This document shows positions 36,643 to 45,580 of a stretch of DNA of 64,000 nt, piece after piece (the stretch's first letter is position 1; every line of letters starts with the position of its first letter). Made by a program: the position numbers and the translations under genes. The notes beneath the pieces were generated by a model. It was not told where the DNA came from. It did no database searches and saw only the letters and a program-made list of their open reading frames with translations. The stretch comes from Spongiimicrobium salis (GTDB lineage: Bacteria; Bacteroidota; Bacteroidia; Flavobacteriales; Flavobacteriaceae), in assembly GCF_043678055.1 (NCBI RefSeq), contig NZ_JBHEQA010000002.1:124001-188000 (forward strand). The letters run 5' to 3'.

Positions 36643-37683
36643 ATGGAGAATAAGATAAATGCGCATAATAATATCCTAGAACTTATAGGAAACACTCCTC
36701 TTGTGAAGCTAAATACGGTTACACAGCATTTAAAAGGAAATTTTTATGCAAAAGTTGAGGCTTTTAACCCCGGAAACTCTTCCAAAGATAGAATAGCCTA
36801 TCACATTATCGAAGAAGCGGAACGTAAGGGAATCTTAACAGAAGGAAGCACGATCATAGAAACTACATCGGGTAATACGGGCTTTAGTATTGCTATGGTA
36901 AGTATTATTAAAGGGTATAACTGTATTTTGGCCGTGAGTTCAAAATCTTCCCCGGATAAAATCGATATGTTACGATCTATGGGAGCAAAGGTATACGTTT
37001 GCCCGGCACATGTGAGTGCAGATGATCCTAGATCCTATTATCAAGTAGCCAAAAGGTTGCATGAAGAGACGAAGGGATCGGTATATATCAATCAATACTT
37101 TAACGCCCTTAATGCAGAGGCACATTACAAGTCTACCGGACCAGAAATCTGGAAACAGACACAAGGTAAGATTACCCATTTTGTAGCCTGTAGTGGTACT
37201 GGTGGAACGATTTCTGGAACTGCAAAATATCTTAAGGAGCAGAATCCCAATATCAAGGTAATTGGAGTAGATGCGTATGGTTCTGTCCTAAAAAAATATC
37301 ATGAAACGGGAGAATTGGATACCAATGAAATCTATCCTTATCGAATAGAGGGCCTAGGGAAAAATCTCATTCCAGGTGCTACTGATTTTGATTGTATCGA
37401 TACTTTCGTAAAAGTTACCGATGAGGCGAGTGCACATACCGCAAGGGAAGTGTCTAAAAAAGAAGGCATATTTGTTGGATATACCAGTGGAGCGGTAACT
37501 CAGGCGTTAAAGCAGTTGGATGCCGAAGGGGAATTTAATGAGAATGACAATATCGTTGTAATTTTCCCAGACCACGGTTCCCGATACATGAGTAAAATAT
37601 ATTCCGATCAATGGATGGAGGATCAAGGCTTCTTCGATAAAAAGAATGAAGAGGAAACCATAGAAGTCCAATACATAAAATAA
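36643..37683 (+). CDS. Cysteine-synthase-fold PLP enzyme, probable cysteate synthase
   Basis: 346 aa, fold-type II PLP enzyme. K48 (NPGNSSKDR) is the Schiff-base lysine, TSGNTG binds the substrate carboxylate and SGTGGTISG the PLP phosphate. In ordinary cysteine synthases the lysine motif is usually PGGSVKDR; here it is PGNSSKDR. The enzyme also has a C-terminal extension of ~25 residues. It lies 175 bases before an alpha-oxoamine-synthase-fold gene on the same strand. In the capnine pathway of Bacteroidota a PLP cysteate synthase feeds cysteate to such an acyltransferase. So I call it a probable cysteate synthase (activated serine plus sulfite). A cysteine or cystathionine synthase is the alternative. 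Confidence 0.7.
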   Translation: MENKINAHNNILELIGNTPLVKLNTVTQHLKGNFYAKVEAFNPGNSSKDRIAYHIIEEAERKGILTEGSTIIETTSGNTGFSIAMVSIIKGYNCILAVSSKSSPDKIDMLRSMGAKVYVCPAHVSADDPRSYYQVAKRLHEETKGSVYINQYFNALNAEAHYKSTGPEIWKQTQGKITHFVACSGTGGTISGTAKYLKEQNPNIKVIGVDAYGSVLKKYHETGELDTNEIYPYRIEGLGKNLIPGATDFDCIDTFVKVTDEASAHTAREVSKKEGIFVGYTSGAVTQALKQLDAEGEFNENDNIVVIFPDHGSRYMSKIYSDQWMEDQGFFDKKNEEETIEVQYIK

Positions 37684-37705
37684 TAAAGCGTAATTTATAC
37701 GGCTT

Positions 37706-37737
37706 AAAAGCAATGGAATAGCTATCCATTGCTTTTT
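37706..37737 (+). terminator. Terminator after the cysteate synthase-like gene
   Basis: AAAGCAATGGA / TCCATTGCTTT inverted repeat followed by a T run. It makes the two capnine-pathway candidates separate transcripts, consistent with the -7 element at 37779. Confidence 0.85.
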
Positions 37738-37778
37738 TATTGTTATAAAATAATTTATGAATGCTGACTAAAAATCTA

Positions 37779-37786
37779 TATTTTTG
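37779..37786 (+). promoter_or_regulatory. Candidate -7 promoter element of the acyltransferase gene
   Basis: TATTTTTG fits TAnnTTTG. The ATG at 37859 is 72 bases downstream, leaving a moderate 5' leader. Confidence 0.5.
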
Positions 37787-37858
37787 CAGCTAGTCAAATG
37801 AGGTCATGATTCTTTTTTTATCGTGAACAATTTGATAGTACAAACCAAGAAAAGCTGA

Positions 37859-39118
37859 ATGAGAGATCTATTTGATAGAATTATTGAGAATAAGGGACCT
37901 TTGGGAAAATGGGCTTCCCAAGCGGAAGGGTATTTTGTTTTTCCAAAATTAGAGGGACCTATCTCCAACAGAATGAAATTCCAAGGAAAAGACGTAATTA
38001 CTTGGAGTATTAATGACTATTTGGGATTGGCAAACCTTCCTGAAATTAAGAAAGTAGATGGAGAGGCGGCTGCAGAACATGGAGCTGCGTATCCAATGGG
38101 GGCCAGAATGATGAGTGGCCATACGGAATATCACGAACAACTAGAGCAGGAGTTGGCTGCTTTTGTACATAAAGAATCTTCTTATCTATTAAATTTTGGG
38201 TATCAGGGAATCATGTCCGCTATTGATGCCTTGGTTTCTAAAGATGACATTATTGTCTATGATGTAGATTCCCATGCTTGTATTATTGATGGGGTGCGTT
38301 TGCATATGGGAAAACGCTTTACCTTTAAGCACAATGATATTGAAAGCCTTGAAAAGAACTTGGAGCGTGCTGTGAAAATGGCAGAGCAGACAGGAGGAGG
38401 AATATTAGTGATTTCTGAAGGAGTTTTCGGGATGCGTGGTGAACAAGGAAAATTGAAAGAAATTGTAGCCCTTAAAAAGAAATATAACTTCCGATTATTA
38501 GTAGATGATGCCCATGGTTTTGGAACCTTGGGAAAAACAGGAGCAGGAGCAGGGGAAGAACAAGGTGTACAGGATGATATTGATGTATACTTTGCCACTT
38601 TTGCAAAATCTATGGCCAGTATTGGGGCTTTTTTGGCAGCTGATAAAGAAATCATAGATTATCTAAAATATAATCTGCGTTCGCAGATGTTCGCAAAATC
38701 ATTGCCCATGGTCTATGTGAAGGGGGCATTGAAACGATTGCATATGCTGCGCACCATGCCAGAACTTAAAAATAAGTTGTGGGAAAATGTAAATGCATTA
38801 CAAAACGGTCTTAAGGAAAAAGGATTCGATATAGGGTCTACTTCCAGCTGTGTTACGCCTGTATATTTGAACGGAAGTATCCCTGAAGCAATGGCCTTAG
38901 TGAAAGACTTACGGGAAAATCACGGGATTTTCTGTTCTATCGTAGTATATCCTGTAATTCCTAAAGGATTGATATTATTGCGAATGATTCCTACGGCGAC
39001 ACACACCATGGAAGATATTACAGAAACATTGAATGCATTTTCTGTAATTCGGGAACGCCTTGAAAACGGAACCTATAAACGATTGTCCGCAGCGGTTGCA
39101 GCAGCAATGGGAGAATAG
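37859..39118 (+). CDS. Alpha-oxoamine synthase-fold acyltransferase, probable cysteate-fatty acyltransferase (or serine palmitoyltransferase)
   Basis: 419 aa, fold-type I PLP enzyme. Conserved parts: SINDYLGLA, GARMMSGHTEYHEQLE, YDVDSHACIIDG, VDDAHGFGTLG and the Schiff-base lysine K250 in FAKSMASIG. The family condenses an amino acid with a fatty acyl thioester with loss of CO2. Flavobacterial members with this exact opening and length include, from memory, the F. johnsoniae enzyme shown to make 3-ketocapnine from cysteate and needed for efficient gliding. The neighbouring cysteate synthase-like gene supports this over serine palmitoyltransferase, 2-amino-3-ketobutyrate ligase or BioF. The third step, a ketoreductase, is not in the window. 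Confidence 0.75.
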   Translation: MRDLFDRIIENKGPLGKWASQAEGYFVFPKLEGPISNRMKFQGKDVITWSINDYLGLANLPEIKKVDGEAAAEHGAAYPMGARMMSGHTEYHEQLEQELAAFVHKESSYLLNFGYQGIMSAIDALVSKDDIIVYDVDSHACIIDGVRLHMGKRFTFKHNDIESLEKNLERAVKMAEQTGGGILVISEGVFGMRGEQGKLKEIVALKKKYNFRLLVDDAHGFGTLGKTGAGAGEEQGVQDDIDVYFATFAKSMASIGAFLAADKEIIDYLKYNLRSQMFAKSLPMVYVKGALKRLHMLRTMPELKNKLWENVNALQNGLKEKGFDIGSTSSCVTPVYLNGSIPEAMALVKDLRENHGIFCSIVVYPVIPKGLILLRMIPTATHTMEDITETLNAFSVIRERLENGTYKRLSAAVAAAMGE

Positions 39119-39144
39119 TACGCTCCAGAAAAAAATCATACAAT

Positions 39145-39180
39145 AAAAAAATCCCAAACGTTTCGTTTGGGATTTTTTTA
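39145..39180. terminator. Bidirectional terminator between the acyltransferase and GNAT-like genes
   Basis: AATCCCAAAC / GTTTGGGATT with A and T runs on either side, between convergent genes ending at 39118 and 39181. Confidence 0.92.
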
Positions 39181-40299
39181 TTACAAGTTTTTGCGATAAG
39201 TCCTTCTGCGTTTATGAACTACAGGGTCAAAGTTTTTCCAAATTTGCCGTATTGCAGTATTTTCTTCCAATTCTGGGGTGCGAATACAATTTACAATGCC
39301 TTTCTCTGTAAACGTTTTATAGTATTCATTGAAAACAATGGCGGTGACTCCTTTGTTTTGATACTCAGGAAGAATCCCGATCAAATAAAAAATGACATCC
39401 TTACTATGTTTTTTGGCATTCAATAGATAGAATATACCAAAAGGGAATAGTTTTCCTTTTGCTTTTTGCAATGCTTTGGAAAAAGAGGGCATTACAATGG
39501 AAAAGGAAACAAGATTATCGTCTTTGTCTACAATGAACTTAATATATTCTGGATTGATAAAACTGATATACTTCTTTTTAAAGTACTCTTTTTGAATGTC
39601 GTTAATAGGAACAAAAGAGGCTAAGGAAGCATAACTTTTATTAAACAGATCAAACATCTTATCGGCATAAGGCATGACGTCCTTGGTACGCGTAAAATTA
39701 ATTTCCCGCAATTGGTACCTTTTTTTGATCAGGGTTTGAATACGGGAAAAAAGTTCCGGTTTGGCATTGCTAAAAGCAAATTTGTTCTCTAGGTATTCTT
39801 TCTCTTTCTTGAAATTCAAAGCTTCGAAATGCTTTACGTAATAGGGGTGATTGTACCAGGTAATCATAGTTCCAATATGATCAAAACCATCGGTAAGTAC
39901 CCCAACTTTGTCTAAATTGGAAAAACCAACAGGGCCTTCCATATATTCCAATTGGTGCTCCTTTCCAATTTCAGCAACCTTATCCAATAGGGTTTTGGAT
40001 ACTTCCTGGTCATCGATAAAATCGAACCAGCCAAATCGCATTTTCCTTATCTTTTGCTCCTTTACTTCAATCCAATTGATTATGGCCGCAACGCGTCCCA
40101 CCACTTTTTTATCCCTATATGCCAAAAGGAATTTTGCTTCCGCATCTTTGAAAACAGGATTTTCGTTTCTATTGAACGTCTGGAGTTCATCATTGATGAT
40201 GGGAGGAACCCAATAGGGGGAATCTTTATAGAGTGAAAAAGGGAATTTTACAAAAGTTTTTAGCTCGGCTTTGGTAACGGCCTCTTTAATGGTAATCAT
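39181..40299 (-). CDS. GNAT-like acyltransferase family protein, possible sulfonolipid/ceramide N-acyltransferase
   Basis: 372 aa, soluble. It has no standard short GNAT layout but an extended double-domain one: FVKFPFSLYKDSPYWVPP near the start, EGPVGFSNLDKVGVLTDGFD in the middle (~125-145) and a GNAT-like ILPEYQNKGV segment (~315) close to the end. The middle motif resembles that of a group of ~380-residue proteins which, from memory, includes the bacterial ceramide synthase of Caulobacter. The gene faces the alpha-oxoamine-synthase-type gene, separated by a shared terminator. N-acylation of capnine to the sulfobacin-type lipid is therefore a reasonable hypothesis; a generic acetyltransferase remains possible. 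Confidence 0.6.
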   Translation of the reverse strand: MITIKEAVTKAELKTFVKFPFSLYKDSPYWVPPIINDELQTFNRNENPVFKDAEAKFLLAYRDKKVVGRVAAIINWIEVKEQKIRKMRFGWFDFIDDQEVSKTLLDKVAEIGKEHQLEYMEGPVGFSNLDKVGVLTDGFDHIGTMITWYNHPYYVKHFEALNFKKEKEYLENKFAFSNAKPELFSRIQTLIKKRYQLREINFTRTKDVMPYADKMFDLFNKSYASLASFVPINDIQKEYFKKKYISFINPEYIKFIVDKDDNLVSFSIVMPSFSKALQKAKGKLFPFGIFYLLNAKKHSKDVIFYLIGILPEYQNKGVTAIVFNEYYKTFTEKGIVNCIRTPELEENTAIRQIWKNFDPVVHKRRRTYRKNL

Positions 40300-40421
40300 A
40301 CATCAGCTTTTCTATCTTCAATATTAATGATATTAATCAACAGAAAAAACCCTTGTGCACAATTTTATACGGTTTCTCTAAGAATACAGAAAGACAGTAA
40401 CCCAAGCTTAATGGCATAGGA

Positions 40422-41468
40422 TTAAAATTCAATGAATTCCTTTTCCTTTTTCTTTTTGTTCTTTTTCTTTTTCTTTTTTGCAGCTTTACGTTTTCTGCGG
40501 GCTTCTTTTTTACTGATGCCTTTTTTGCCCTTCTTTTTCATGCTATTCTTTTTGATGGGACCATCCCCATCTTCTGGAGCTTGATCTTCAATAGGAAGGA
40601 GTTCGTCCTTATGAAAGTCCAAACGATAGGATGCCCCGAGTGTTCCAAAAAGGCGCGATGGCGTATTCTTAAAACTGCCGCCAATATTAAAGTCCACTTG
40701 GAATTTTTTACTGAATAAATGGGCAACTCCAGCTCTTGTAATAATGTCGGCATAGCGATCACTCTGTACACCTTGATTCTCAATAAAGACGCTCCACTTG
40801 GGGTTTTTTAGGGCATGCGAAAGGGAAATAATATAACTCCATTCTGGAAAATCGGTTCCAATACGGTCATAGGCAATATTGGAAATAAACACCAATTTGG
40901 GACTAAGGGTACTTTGTGTGGCTACCATTACCCTTGGGGAAACTGTAGGGTCTCCCGGTAAAAAAGGATTATTACCCAGGGCAAAACTAGCTCCGGCATA
41001 GACAGATACGGCAGGAATTAAATTTTTCCAGCGAAACTTGTTATTGGCCCTCCAACTGTAGAGGTTGGGCTTACTGAGTTCAGAATTTTTATAAGGATCA
41101 TAAATTAGGTATTTAACACCAAGGCGATTCCGAGAGAAATTCGTTCTTGAAATGTCTGAACCGGTGCGCTGAAAAGTAAGGTTTTCGTTTTGATAGGTGC
41201 CTTCCCAGTTGATCTCTAATTCTTCGAACAAAAAACCATATCGAAAGGAAAAATCCGTTCCCAAGAAATCAGATTCGGTCAACAAAAGATTATGTTCCTG
41301 TTGTTCGTAGAAAACGCCAATTTCCGCCTGAACAACGTTTTTGCCAACAGCATAGGCACTTACGGATTGCCCCGGTCTATTGGAATTGATGACATCGGTA
41401 TATTGGGATATTCCCAGAAATGGCATTAAAAAAAGAAGCCTAAAAAGGATTATTTTATTCATTTTCAT
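40422..41468 (-). CDS. Porin-like outer-membrane protein with poly-lysine tail
   Basis: 348 aa from the ATG at 41468 (an ATG 6 bases further in is equally possible; the frame opens at 41486). Signal peptide ...LGISQ, then a beta-rich body with alternating hydrophobic residues typical of the MetA-pathway 'phenol degradation / transporter' barrel family (SNRPGQSVSAYAVGKNVVQAE as an N-terminal clue). Residues after ~300 are a ~45-residue basic tail of lysine and arginine (KKKGKKG... ending EKEFIEF). No barrel function can be named. The tail is most unusual for an outer-membrane barrel and parallels that of the 27338-27796 protein. Confidence 0.75.
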   Translation of the reverse strand: MKMNKIILFRLLFLMPFLGISQYTDVINSNRPGQSVSAYAVGKNVVQAEIGVFYEQQEHNLLLTESDFLGTDFSFRYGFLFEELEINWEGTYQNENLTFQRTGSDISRTNFSRNRLGVKYLIYDPYKNSELSKPNLYSWRANNKFRWKNLIPAVSVYAGASFALGNNPFLPGDPTVSPRVMVATQSTLSPKLVFISNIAYDRIGTDFPEWSYIISLSHALKNPKWSVFIENQGVQSDRYADIITRAGVAHLFSKKFQVDFNIGGSFKNTPSRLFGTLGASYRLDFHKDELLPIEDQAPEDGDGPIKKNSMKKKGKKGISKKEARRKRKAAKKKKKKNKKKKEKEFIEF

Positions 41469-41544
41469 TGGAAATGGCTGCCCCATAGGTATGATTTTAT
41501 TATTATTTTATGATAGTATCACCTCTAATACAACGTTAGAATTG

Positions 41545-41552
41545 TATTTTTG
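41545..41552 (+). promoter_or_regulatory. Candidate -7 promoter element of the DUF4834-YfhO-GT4-flippase operon
   Basis: TATTTTTG fits TAnnTTTG, 21 bases before the ATG at 41574. As the next three genes follow with gaps of 21 bases or with overlaps, it probably drives them all. Confidence 0.55.
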
Positions 41553-41573
41553 ATATAAAGTTTTAGAATTATT

Positions 41574-41837
41574 ATGGGTTTTTTAATGACGATTTTGATT
41601 CTGGTATTGATTTACTATTTCCTTAAAATAGTGGGGAAATGGTTTGCTCCTAGGCTGTTTGCTTATGCTGCTAAGAAAACAGAGCAGCATTTTAAAGAAC
41701 GCTTTGGTGAATTTCAATCGCAACAGGCTTCAGAGGAGGAGCAGATCGGAGATGTCATTATTGATAAAAGCACCATGAAAAAAACCAAACCCTCAAAAAA
41801 AGTTGGAGATTATATAGATTTTGAGGAAATTGACTGA
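41574..41837 (+). CDS. DUF4834 family small membrane protein
   Basis: 87 aa: one N-terminal membrane helix (~3-22; MTILILVLIYYFLKIVG) followed by a charged cytoplasmic tail ending YIDFEEID. This pattern, including the conserved VGDYIDFEEI end, is that of DUF4834, found in Bacteroidota and typically beside YfhO. It is the first gene of a probable four-gene surface-glycan operon; the YfhO gene follows after 21 bases. Confidence 0.85.
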   Translation: MGFLMTILILVLIYYFLKIVGKWFAPRLFAYAAKKTEQHFKERFGEFQSQQASEEEQIGDVIIDKSTMKKTKPSKKVGDYIDFEEID

Positions 41838-41858
41838 TTATTTGCGAAAAACCAACCT

Positions 41859-44300
41859 ATGAATACAGGGATTAAAGTCTTTTTTACCCACTTTTTTGTT
41901 ACCGTATTTTTTATTGTAATCGCCCTGGCCTACTTTCACCCTGTGCTTCAGGGAAAAGCCATTTTTCAATCGGATATTGTTCACTATACCGGAATGGCTA
42001 AGGAACAGAACGATTTTAGAAAAGAAAATAAAGAAGAACCTTACTGGACCAATAGTGCCTTTGGGGGAATGCCCACGTATCAGCTAGGAGCCAATTACCC
42101 GCATAATTACGTAAAGAAATTAGATCGCTTGATTCGTTTTCTACCAAGACCTGCGGATTATCTCTTTCTTTATTTTATTGGATTCTACATTTTGTTATGT
42201 TGTCTTAAAGTCGATTTTAGATTGGCCATTTTAGGAGCATTGGCCTTTGGTTTTTCTACCTACATGATTATTATTTTGGGTGTCGGGCACAATGCTAAAG
42301 CCCACGCCTTAGGATATCTGCCTATGCTTTTGGGGGGAATCGTACTGGTTTTTCGAAAGAAATACTTATGGGGGGCATTATTATCTGCCATGGCCATGGC
42401 CTTGGAAGTAGGGGCCAACCACTATCAAATGACCTATTATTTTATGCTTTTGGTACTTATACTGGGAGTGGTGTATATGATAGATGCCATTCGAAAAAAG
42501 GAATTGAAATCCTATTTTTTGGGGGTAGGAATTCTTTTGGTTTCTGTTACGCTGGGAATAGCTGCAAATGCAACAGGTTTAATGGCCACTAAGGAATACG
42601 CGGACTGGAGTACCCGGGGAAAAAGCGAATTGACCATAGAAGCGAACGGTGCAACAAAAGAAAACACCAATGGCCTGAGCAAAGAATATATTACACAATA
42701 TAGCTATGGGATCTCAGAATCTCTGAATTTATTTGTTCCCCGTTTGTTCGGCGGCTCGGGAGGTGAAAATTTAGGAGAAGATTCCAAGACCTTTAAATAT
42801 CTTGTAGATCATAATATTCCAAGAACAAATGCCCGGGAATTTTCGGAAGGCCTTCCGCTGTATTGGGGAAGTCAACCTATCGTTGCCGGCCCTGCCTATA
42901 TTGGAGCTGTCATATTTTTCCTCTTTATTTTAGGGCTTTTTGTCGTTAAGGGAAAACACAAATGGTGGTTATTGGGAGGTGTGATTATGTCTCTATTGCT
43001 TTCATGGGGAAAGAACTTTGGGGTTTTGACCGATTTTATGATCGACTATTTCCCGATGTACAATAAATTTAGAGCCGTTTCCTCTATTCAAGTTGTTTTG
43101 GAATTGTGCGCTCCTATTCTGGGGGTTTTGGCTTTGGCCGAATTATCTAAATCCAATCTAAATCAAAAAGAAAAACTCAGATCATTAAAAATAAGCTTTC
43201 TAATTGTTGCCGGATTGGGAGTGGCTCTCTTGTTGTTTAAGGGGGCATTTGATTTTACAGGAGCAAAAGATGAAGTTTTGCTCGCGCGAGGACTCCCTAG
43301 TGAATGGATGGATGTAATACAGTTGGATAGGCGAGCGGTGTATACCAGTGATACCATAAGGTCACTACTATTTGTAATTGCGACCGCTGCTGTTTTATGG
43401 TTGTCTATCAAAGGGAGAATGAAACAAAATTTTGCCATTTTAGCCCTTGGCGCTCTGTTGCTTTTGGATTTGGTGGGGGTTGGTAGACGTTATGTGGACA
43501 GTGATGATTTTGTACGTCAACGACAGATGACAACACCTTATCAGGCAACTTCCTATGACAAACAAATATTGGCGGACACCACGATTTTTAGAGTTTTTGA
43601 TCAAGCAGAGCAATTAAATGGTTCCCGAACTTCCTATTTTCATAAATCCATTGGGGGATATCATGCCGCAAAACCGGCTAGAATGGAAGATTTATTTTAC
43701 TTCCATATAGCGCAAAATAATATTGGAGTTTGGAACATGTTGAACATCAAATATGTTATCCAACAAGATCAAGAAGGTAGAAGTTATGCAGCCGTTAACC
43801 CTGATGCTTATGGGAATGCTTGGTTCATTGAAAAATTGGAGCAGGTAAAATCTTCGGATGAAGAAATATTGGCCCTTGGGAAGTTTGATCTGGCCAATGT
43901 GGCCGTAGTCAATACCAATACCTTTCCCAATATCAATAGATTCGATTTCCAAAAAGATTCCACGGCATCCATTTCATTGGTGAAATATCAACCGAATCAA
44001 CTAATCTATGAATCCACAAATCCCAATGCGGGAATTGCAGTGTTTTCTGAAATGTACTACGCTAACGGATGGAATGCATACGTAGATGGAAAATTGCAGG
44101 ATCATTTTAGGGTAAACTATGCTTTAAGAGCCTTACGTTTAACCGCAGGAACCCATAAAATAGAATTTAAATTTGAGCCAGAATTGATTAAAACGGGAAG
44201 TACCATTACCTTGGCAAGTTCCATTGTTTTAGGAGTATTGGCTATTAGTAGTATTGTCTTTTCATTTTTACGTTCGCGCAAAAAAGAAGAAGAAGCCTAA
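41859..44300 (+). CDS. YfhO-family integral membrane protein
   Basis: 813 aa with about a dozen membrane helices in the first ~540 residues, then a large extracytoplasmic C-terminal domain and a final helix (~783-803). YfhO proteins are GT-C-like and, in Gram-positives, glycosylate lipoteichoic acid; in Bacteroidota they are thought to modify surface polysaccharides. The early acidic-aromatic loop (QSDIVHYTGM, KEEPYWTNSAFGGMPTYQ) is where GT-C catalytic residues lie. Its stop shares one base with the ATG of the next gene (TAATG), indicating translational coupling with the GT4. Confidence 0.88.
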   Translation: MNTGIKVFFTHFFVTVFFIVIALAYFHPVLQGKAIFQSDIVHYTGMAKEQNDFRKENKEEPYWTNSAFGGMPTYQLGANYPHNYVKKLDRLIRFLPRPADYLFLYFIGFYILLCCLKVDFRLAILGALAFGFSTYMIIILGVGHNAKAHALGYLPMLLGGIVLVFRKKYLWGALLSAMAMALEVGANHYQMTYYFMLLVLILGVVYMIDAIRKKELKSYFLGVGILLVSVTLGIAANATGLMATKEYADWSTRGKSELTIEANGATKENTNGLSKEYITQYSYGISESLNLFVPRLFGGSGGENLGEDSKTFKYLVDHNIPRTNAREFSEGLPLYWGSQPIVAGPAYIGAVIFFLFILGLFVVKGKHKWWLLGGVIMSLLLSWGKNFGVLTDFMIDYFPMYNKFRAVSSIQVVLELCAPILGVLALAELSKSNLNQKEKLRSLKISFLIVAGLGVALLLFKGAFDFTGAKDEVLLARGLPSEWMDVIQLDRRAVYTSDTIRSLLFVIATAAVLWLSIKGRMKQNFAILALGALLLLDLVGVGRRYVDSDDFVRQRQMTTPYQATSYDKQILADTTIFRVFDQAEQLNGSRTSYFHKSIGGYHAAKPARMEDLFYFHIAQNNIGVWNMLNIKYVIQQDQEGRSYAAVNPDAYGNAWFIEKLEQVKSSDEEILALGKFDLANVAVVNTNTFPNINRFDFQKDSTASISLVKYQPNQLIYESTNPNAGIAVFSEMYYANGWNAYVDGKLQDHFRVNYALRALRLTAGTHKIEFKFEPELIKTGSTITLASSIVLGVLAISSIVFSFLRSRKKEEEA

Positions 44301-45580
44301 TGAAAAAGGTACTTGTCATCACATACTATTGGCCTCCTGCGGGAGGACCAGGGGTGCAACGTTGGTTGAAATTCGTAAAATACTTAAGGGATTTTGATAT
44401 TGAACCAGTGGTTTATGTTCCTGAAAACCCCAATTATCCTATTGTTGATGAAAGCTTTATGCATGACATTCCTTCCGGAGTACAAGTCCATAAACTAAAA
44501 ATCAAGGAACCCTATCGTTTGGCCAATATCTTTTCTAAAAAAGCCAAAAGGATAAGCTCGGGTATTATCACACAAAAAAATCAATCTTTCGCAGAAAAAC
44601 TGCTCCTGTGGATACGTGGAAATTTCTTTATTCCCGATGCACGTAAGTTTTGGATAAAACCTTCTGTTCGATTTCTGTCAAAACTTATTCAGGAGGAACA
44701 GATCACAACAATGATTACAACAGGCCCTCCACATAGCGTACATTTAATTGGCAATAGGATCAAAGAGCAATTGGGGATACATTGGGTGGCCGATTTTAGA
44801 GATCCTTGGACCAGCATTGGATATCATAAACAACTGAAATTAACAGCAAGTTCCAGAAAAAAACACAAGGAACTTGAGAAAAGGGTACTTCAAAATGCCG
44901 ATCAAATAGTGGTCACAAGTAGGACTACGAAGCGAGAGTTTGAAGCCATTGCAAAAACGCCGATTACCTGTATAACCAATGGATATGACACCAGAGATAT
45001 AACGGAAGCTTCGACGCTGGATGAAAAATTTACGATTTCCCATATTGGTTCAATGCTCACAGGGCGGAACCCGGAAAACTTGTGGAAGGTATTGTCCGAA
45101 CTAATAAAGAGCAATGCGGCCTTTAAGTATGCGGTACAACTACAATTTATTGGGGTAATCAGTACTGATGTGCTGGAGACCGTTCATCAATATGGCCTGG
45201 AACCTTATGTACGCGTACTAGGGTATGTGTCCCATGAAGAAGCGATTCGATATCAGCGATCTTCCCAAGTTTTATTGCTAACAGAAATCAATGCGGAGGA
45301 AACCCGAGGCATTATTCCTGGAAAGCTATTTGAATATATGAGTGCAGGGAGGCCAATTTTTGGCATAGGACCCAAAGATTGGGATGTTGCCGCTTTGGTT
45401 GCAGAAACCAAAACAGGGGCAATTTTTGACTACGATTCGTATTCCGAATTAAAAAATGTACTTTTAAATTGGTTTGCACAATATAAAGTAAATCAGCTGA
45501 GCGTGTCCTCGGCGAATGTAGAACAGTATAGCAGAAAGAAACTTACAGAAAAATTGTCCAAAATATTGCAATGGGAATAG
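44300..45580 (+). CDS. Glycosyltransferase family 4 protein
   Basis: 426 aa. N-terminal ITYYWPPAGGPGVQRWLKF is the glycine-rich GT-B acceptor-side loop; ADFRDPWTSIG lies mid-protein; and near the C-terminus EETRGIIPGKLFEYMSAGRP carries the EX7E-type donor-binding pair. It transfers a sugar from a nucleotide donor, probably to a lipid-linked or surface glycan intermediate. Donor and acceptor not predictable. Overlaps YfhO by 1 base and the flippase by 10. Confidence 0.9.
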   Translation: MKKVLVITYYWPPAGGPGVQRWLKFVKYLRDFDIEPVVYVPENPNYPIVDESFMHDIPSGVQVHKLKIKEPYRLANIFSKKAKRISSGIITQKNQSFAEKLLLWIRGNFFIPDARKFWIKPSVRFLSKLIQEEQITTMITTGPPHSVHLIGNRIKEQLGIHWVADFRDPWTSIGYHKQLKLTASSRKKHKELEKRVLQNADQIVVTSRTTKREFEAIAKTPITCITNGYDTRDITEASTLDEKFTISHIGSMLTGRNPENLWKVLSELIKSNAAFKYAVQLQFIGVISTDVLETVHQYGLEPYVRVLGYVSHEEAIRYQRSSQVLLLTEINAEETRGIIPGKLFEYMSAGRPIFGIGPKDWDVAALVAETKTGAIFDYDSYSELKNVLLNWFAQYKVNQLSVSSANVEQYSRKKLTEKLSKILQWE

